Part shown: piece by piece, positions 31,971 to 35,080 of the stretch | Layout: each line of letters opens with the position of its first letter | Numbering within the stretch: the first letter of the stretch is position 1 | Source: Candidatus Peribacteraceae bacterium | Lineage (GTDB): Bacteria; Patescibacteriota; Gracilibacteria; Peribacterales; Peribacteraceae | DNA: 35,080 nt | NCBI GenBank assembly: GCA_028712095.1 | Contig: JAQTQU010000009.1 | Span: 1 to 35,080 of the forward strand | Direction of reading: 5' to 3' | Made by a program: the position numbers and the translations under genes | The notes under the pieces: model-generated | What the model was told of the DNA's origin: nothing | What the model saw: only the letters and a program-made list of their open reading frames with translations | The model's database searches: none

Positions 31971-32597
31971 ATGCCCTACGCCCGGACCTTCGACTGCATC
32001 GTGCTCGCCTCGTACGACGTGGGGGAGGCCGACCGTTTCGTGATCCTGCTCACCCGTGAGGCGGGACGGCTGGCCGCCAGAGTCCCCGGAGCCCGACGCC
32101 TGCAGAGCCGCCTGGCTTCACTCCTCCCGCTCACCCGCTGCTCCGTGGAATTGAAGGAATCGCGCAGCAATTATCTGGTCAGCGGCATTGTCGTGCGATC
32201 CCGCGCACCTGACACCGCACGCCTGCAGAATTTTCTCGCGCGCACGCAGATGAGCGAACTCCTGCTCGCACTCCTCTCGGATGGCGAGCCTGTGCCGGAG
32301 ATCTTTGATGCGCTGTCTCAGCTGCTGCACCAGGAACGATGTTCCTCTGCAGACCTCCTCGCTTTCACCCTCCGCGTGCTGGCCCTGCTGGGCGTCCTGC
32401 CCGAGACGACACACCACCTCTTCGCCCCGCTCTCCCCGGAAGAACGCTCGTTTGTTCTGGCAAGCACGCACGGCGTGCCGGTGAAAGAAGAAATTTCCTG
32501 CGCCCGCCTCAAAGCCCTCTGCGCTCGACTCGTTCAGGAACACTGTACGCGGCCGTTGCGCTCCGCAGATGTGGCCGCCGCCTGCTCCGCCACCTAA
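31971..32597 (+). CDS. recO: DNA repair protein RecO
   Basis: A 208-residue protein. The OB-fold N-terminus reads ARTFDCIVLASYDVGEADRFVILLTREAGRLAARVPGARR, with the typical continuation LLPLTRCSVELKESRSNYLV. The helical C-terminal domain has the LLAFTLRVLALLGVLPE segment. It would help load RecA at gaps with RecF/RecR. It is slightly shorter than common RecO (about 240), and no CxxC zinc-binding pairs are visible in the C-terminal half. The ATG is 12 bases from a TATTCT box with TG directly before it. The stop overlaps the convergent VanW gene by 4 bp. Confidence 0.85.
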   Translation: MPYARTFDCIVLASYDVGEADRFVILLTREAGRLAARVPGARRLQSRLASLLPLTRCSVELKESRSNYLVSGIVVRSRAPDTARLQNFLARTQMSELLLALLSDGEPVPEIFDALSQLLHQERCSSADLLAFTLRVLALLGVLPETTHHLFAPLSPEERSFVLASTHGVPVKEEISCARLKALCARLVQEHCTRPLRSADVAAACSAT

Positions 32598-33868
32598 CGG
32601 GTAGACGAGATACCCGCGGATGAAGCGCTGCCGGAAGGAGTCGTGAGGAACGGCGATGTCGCCTCGACCCCGATCTGATCGAACCGCGGGCGCGCCTCGT
32701 AGACGGAAACAACCGGTTCCTCGGTTTCCGCCCCTTTCCACGAGACAATGCGCCACCACATGGCTTTGATCCCCGGCACGCGCTCCCCCACCTTGCGCGT
32801 CGTCCCCGCGGGAATCTCGGTCGTGTATTCGATCTTGTCGGGTGGCGGCGGGGTGGAACCCCACGTGTAGGGACCGATCACTTCGCTCGAGCGGTCATCG
32901 CGGGTACCGTAGAAAACGAAAAACGCATGATCGTTCTCAACGAACGTCTGCAGGAGGAGAGCACCGGGCGAATCATTGCGGAACTTGATATCCGTGTACG
33001 GCGGATAGATGGTGGCATCCGTCCCCTGCGGACTGTAGTAGTGCACGGCAAAGCTGTGGTTCCTGCGCGCAAGGATGGGGAATCCGTACTCCCATACGCC
33101 GCGGTAGAACGTCGTGCCCACCTGACAGAGCCCTCCGCCGTAATCGGGGAGCGTCTTATCCCCCATGATCACAAGCTCCTTGAGGTACCCGGTGGCCCCG
33201 TTCACCGGCCCCAGTGTCTCATTGAAGGAAAAGATGGCCCCCTGCGGGATGAGCGTGCCATTGAACTTTGAAAGGCCGACCACGATATTGTGACGGCGGG
33301 CCTTGGGCGATCCGGAGAAGTCTGATTCCCCGACACTCACCACCTCACGGATGCCCTGCGCGCTGAGTGCGGGATCCTCCACGGTGATCGCAGGCTGCGT
33401 CTCGATGACCGGCAGCGTGATATCCGTGATGCCCGCTTCGAGCGCGCTCACGGTGAGCGTGACGGCGCGTTCCAGATCCAGCCGGCGCCCCGGCATGCCC
33501 ACGCCTTCGAAGGTGATCGCACCGGTACCCCCGCGAATGACCACCGATCCTGCGCTGCGATCGAACACCGTGGCAATCTGGCGCTTGAGCGCGGCACGGA
33601 TGGCATCGTGATTCCAGGCAACCTGCTCCATCCGCGCAAACCCGACGGGCAGGGCGGGAACATGGTCGCCGTCCACGCGGAATGCCGCAGGCACTTTCAC
33701 GGATTGCCCCTCATACATCCACACTTCTTTTTGCTCCTGCCACTCTTTGCCGACAGCGATGGTGAAGAGATGGTGCTGGTAGCGGTACGTCAGCGCAGCG
33801 GCCGAGACGCCCGACGGCAGAACCCAGATGAGGATACTGAAGCCGATGAGAGAAAGATGCCGGCGCAC
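32594..33868 (-). CDS. VanW family exported protein
   Basis: A 424-residue protein from a GTG start at 33868, with a TACCAT box 12 bases upstream. A signal peptide (about 1-24, ending SGVSAA) is present. Residues about 30-190 form a putative peptidoglycan-binding-like region. The VanW domain (about 205-330) includes FSFNETLGPVNGATGYLKELVIMGDKTLPDYGGGLCQVGTTFYRGVWEYG and HSFAVHYYSPQGTDATIYPPYTDIKFRND. VanW proteins occur in envelope and vancomycin-resistance contexts; their biochemical role is unsettled. The Ser/Thr-rich C-terminus is likely disordered. Its place among cell-wall genes fits an envelope role. Confidence 0.88.
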   Translation of the reverse strand: MRRHLSLIGFSILIWVLPSGVSAAALTYRYQHHLFTIAVGKEWQEQKEVWMYEGQSVKVPAAFRVDGDHVPALPVGFARMEQVAWNHDAIRAALKRQIATVFDRSAGSVVIRGGTGAITFEGVGMPGRRLDLERAVTLTVSALEAGITDITLPVIETQPAITVEDPALSAQGIREVVSVGESDFSGSPKARRHNIVVGLSKFNGTLIPQGAIFSFNETLGPVNGATGYLKELVIMGDKTLPDYGGGLCQVGTTFYRGVWEYGFPILARRNHSFAVHYYSPQGTDATIYPPYTDIKFRNDSPGALLLQTFVENDHAFFVFYGTRDDRSSEVIGPYTWGSTPPPPDKIEYTTEIPAGTTRKVGERVPGIKAMWWRIVSWKGAETEEPVVSVYEARPRFDQIGVEATSPFLTTPSGSASSAGISSTR

Positions 33869-33989
33869 GGACGAATGGTAACGACTGGTCGGGCAATAGG
33901 GAAATCGGGGCGAAAAAATGAAGTTGATTATCCAAATACGATTTCCCTACTTCCCCACTTCCCGAGTTCCCGTATCTCGTTCCCTCACT

Positions 33990-34580
33990 CTAGTTCCCTA
34001 TCCCCCGAAACTTCGGAGAAGGATGTTCATCCAGCGCCTTGTTCACCAGTGCATCGGCACGGAAGTTATCGGAACGGGGGATATGCTTGAATGTAATGGA
34101 GTGGAAAGCACGTGCGAGCTCCTGGATCTCCTCCACGAAGGGCTTTAAGTGCGCCATGCGCACCTGATAGTCGCCATTGAGCTGCCGCACGATGAGTTCG
34201 GAATCGAGATGGCAGATCAGGCGGTTGGGCTGGTAACGCTTCGCGATTTTGAGTCCCTCAATCAGCGCCCTGTACTCCGCAACGTTATTGGTCTCGATGC
34301 CGATGCGCTCCGCATGTTCCCGCAGCGTGATACCGCGCGCCGGATCTTCGAGAATGCAGCCGATGGCCGCCTGACCGGGGTTCCCGCGCGAGCCGCCGTC
34401 GGTGAACAGGTGGAGCGTCCCTCCGACGGACTCCGGCTGATCTTCCGGCGGCAGCTTGAGAGGACCATCAAGCTCGCGCGCAATGAGGTCCGCCACAAAC
34501 TGTTCTCTCTCCCGTACGCGGGGGAAGAGTTGCTGGAGCCTGCGCTCGAGAGCGGCGGGAATCCGGGTCACGGCAGACAT
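33990..34580 (-). CDS. RNase H-like domain protein
   Basis: A 196-residue protein starting MSAVTRIPAALERRL at 34580 (an ATG nine codons earlier lies in a palindrome). The RNase HI domain (about 55-185) has the metal-binding residues: Asp of LFTDGGSRGNPGQ, Glu of TNNVAEYRALIEGL, Asp of LICHLDSELIVRQLNG and the final Asp of RSDNFRADALVNKAL. The arrangement is of the short bacterial/archaeal RNH type that lacks the basic protrusion. It would cut RNA in RNA-DNA hybrids. The N-terminal 50 residues are a helical extension of unknown use. Confidence 0.88.
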   Translation of the reverse strand: MSAVTRIPAALERRLQQLFPRVREREQFVADLIARELDGPLKLPPEDQPESVGGTLHLFTDGGSRGNPGQAAIGCILEDPARGITLREHAERIGIETNNVAEYRALIEGLKIAKRYQPNRLICHLDSELIVRQLNGDYQVRMAHLKPFVEEIQELARAFHSITFKHIPRSDNFRADALVNKALDEHPSPKFRGIGN

Positions 34581-34594
34581 GGTACAAGATGTAA

Positions 34595-34614
34595 GCCCGC
34601 CATGCATGGCGGGC
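34595..34614. repeat. perfect 20-bp palindrome
   Basis: GCCCGCCATG followed by its exact reverse complement. It lies 14 bp upstream of the RNase H start and in the gap before the S41 protease gene. It could be a dispersed repeat or a regulatory hairpin. An 11-bp direct repeat (GCAAAACAGCT twice, 34643-34664) follows. Confidence 0.7.
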
Positions 34615-34709
34615 CTGCTCAGCCTTCAACATCGGGCAACGCGCAAAACAGCTGCAAAACAGCTTTCGTACTCATCCCGAAGATACTAATCCCCAATCCC
34701 CAAATCGTG

Positions 34710-34715
34710 TATCAT
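34710..34715 (+). promoter_or_regulatory. -10 box (TATCAT) of the S41 protease gene
   Basis: TATCAT preceded directly by TG, 16 bases from the ATG at 34726. The same spacing is found at 11346, 20663 and 30341. Confidence 0.45.
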
Positions 34716-34725
34716 GCTCCCGCAT

Positions 34726-35080
34726 ATGAAACGCGCCTTCCGCATCGGCATCGTCGTTCTGCTGCCCCTCATCACGCTCTCGCTGGGATGGGGACTCGGC
34801 ACCCGCTATGCCCGGCAACAGGTCGCCGACATGATGAGTCAGCTGGAATTTCTCTATCAGGGAAAAACATCGAGCGGAACACTGGTGCACGATCCGGAAA
34901 AGGAGGTGAATCTGGCACTGCTCTGGGGGGTGTGGAGACTGCTCCAGCAGCACTATATCGCCCCCGAAAAACTGGAAACCACCAACATGCTCTTTGGTGC
35001 CACTGCGGGACTCGTGCGTGCGCTCGACGACCCATACACCACTTTCATGACTCCGCGCGAGAATACGGATTTCAAGGAGG
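34726..35080 (+). CDS. S41 family C-terminal processing protease, 5' part
   Basis: Only the first 118 codons are in the window; the gene runs off the right edge. The start MKRAFRIGIVVLLPLITLSLGWGLG gives an N-terminal membrane anchor or signal. LLWGVWRLLQQHYIAPEKLETTNMLFGATAGLVRALDDPYTTFMTPRENTDF is the CtpA/Prc N-terminal region just before the PDZ domain. Such proteases trim envelope proteins, using a Ser-Lys dyad that would lie beyond this window. An alternative ATG lies four codons earlier at 34714 but overlaps the probable -10 box TATCAT (34710-34715), 16 bases from the chosen start. Confidence 0.9.
   Translation, partial: MKRAFRIGIVVLLPLITLSLGWGLGTRYARQQVADMMSQLEFLYQGKTSSGTLVHDPEKEVNLALLWGVWRLLQQHYIAPEKLETTNMLFGATAGLVRALDDPYTTFMTPRENTDFKE

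Noticed and set aside
1-35080. CRISPR arrays, rRNA genes and insertion sequences
   Set aside because: No regularly spaced repeats, rRNA segments or transposase genes were seen.
1-35080. UGA recoding to glycine or tryptophan
   Set aside because: TGA ends well-defined proteins (for example bS6, bS18 and YebC) at their expected lengths, and conserved cores carry no internal TGA.

Overview
The window looks like a chromosomal segment from a Candidate Phyla Radiation bacterium, most plausibly of the Peregrinibacteria/Peribacteria type. This is an inference. It rests on moderate GC, near-absence of Shine-Dalgarno sequences, -10 boxes sitting directly in front of start codons, short palindromic repeats read in frame through proteins, many glycosyltransferases, and a compact set of housekeeping genes. 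TGA acts as a normal stop throughout, which argues against the UGA-recoding Gracilibacteria/Absconditabacteria.

Bases 1-7400 and 11745-20576 form a surface-glycan locus. It contains three large GT-C-like membrane proteins, three GT2 enzymes (two DPM1-like), five GT4 enzymes, a DUF2304 membrane protein and a dTDP-glucose 4,6-dehydratase-like SDR enzyme. They lie in tightly packed operons, often with 4-bp ATGA overlaps. The expected job is to activate sugars, attach them to lipid carriers and transfer them outside the membrane to an envelope glycan or glycoprotein.

The glycan locus is interrupted at 7502-11704 by the most interesting part of the window: an apparent integron-like cassette array. 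A tyrosine recombinase (minus strand) is followed by an attI-like region with direct repeats. Then come two units, each bounded by GTTRRRY-type and RYYYAAC-type boxes, and two attC-like imperfect palindromes of about 145 bp (11142-11287 and 11560-11704). The ends of the two palindromes resemble each other while their centres differ. Each cassette's first box is complementary to its own last box, and the complementarity runs on into the cassette (about 60 bp in cassette 1, about 21 bp in cassette 2). Cassette 1 (2.9 kb, AT-rich) carries a Schlafen/AlbA_2-type ATPase-like gene and a divergent membrane-anchored protein. Cassette 2 carries a 65-residue orphan with its own promoter. The recombinase lacks the roughly 40-residue patch that marks classical IntI, so this may be an undescribed integron variant.

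Bases 20640-24740 hold housekeeping genes on the plus strand: a SufS/SufU-like Fe-S pair, tRNA-Thr(GGT), bS6, bS18, a small unknown gene and YebC. Bases 24746-29769 (minus strand) carry another GT-C-like membrane protein and a class A penicillin-binding protein with Ig-like C-terminal domains. From 29850 onward come a pilin-like two-helix peptide, a TPR protein, an FtsX-like protein, RecO, a VanW-family envelope protein, an RNase H-like protein and the 5' end of an S41 processing protease. Together these serve cell-wall synthesis, division and envelope maintenance.

Three families of short palindromic repeats occur inside coding genes. The extreme case is a GT2 enzyme whose catalytic domain is split by an in-frame stretch of about 105 residues built of such repeats.
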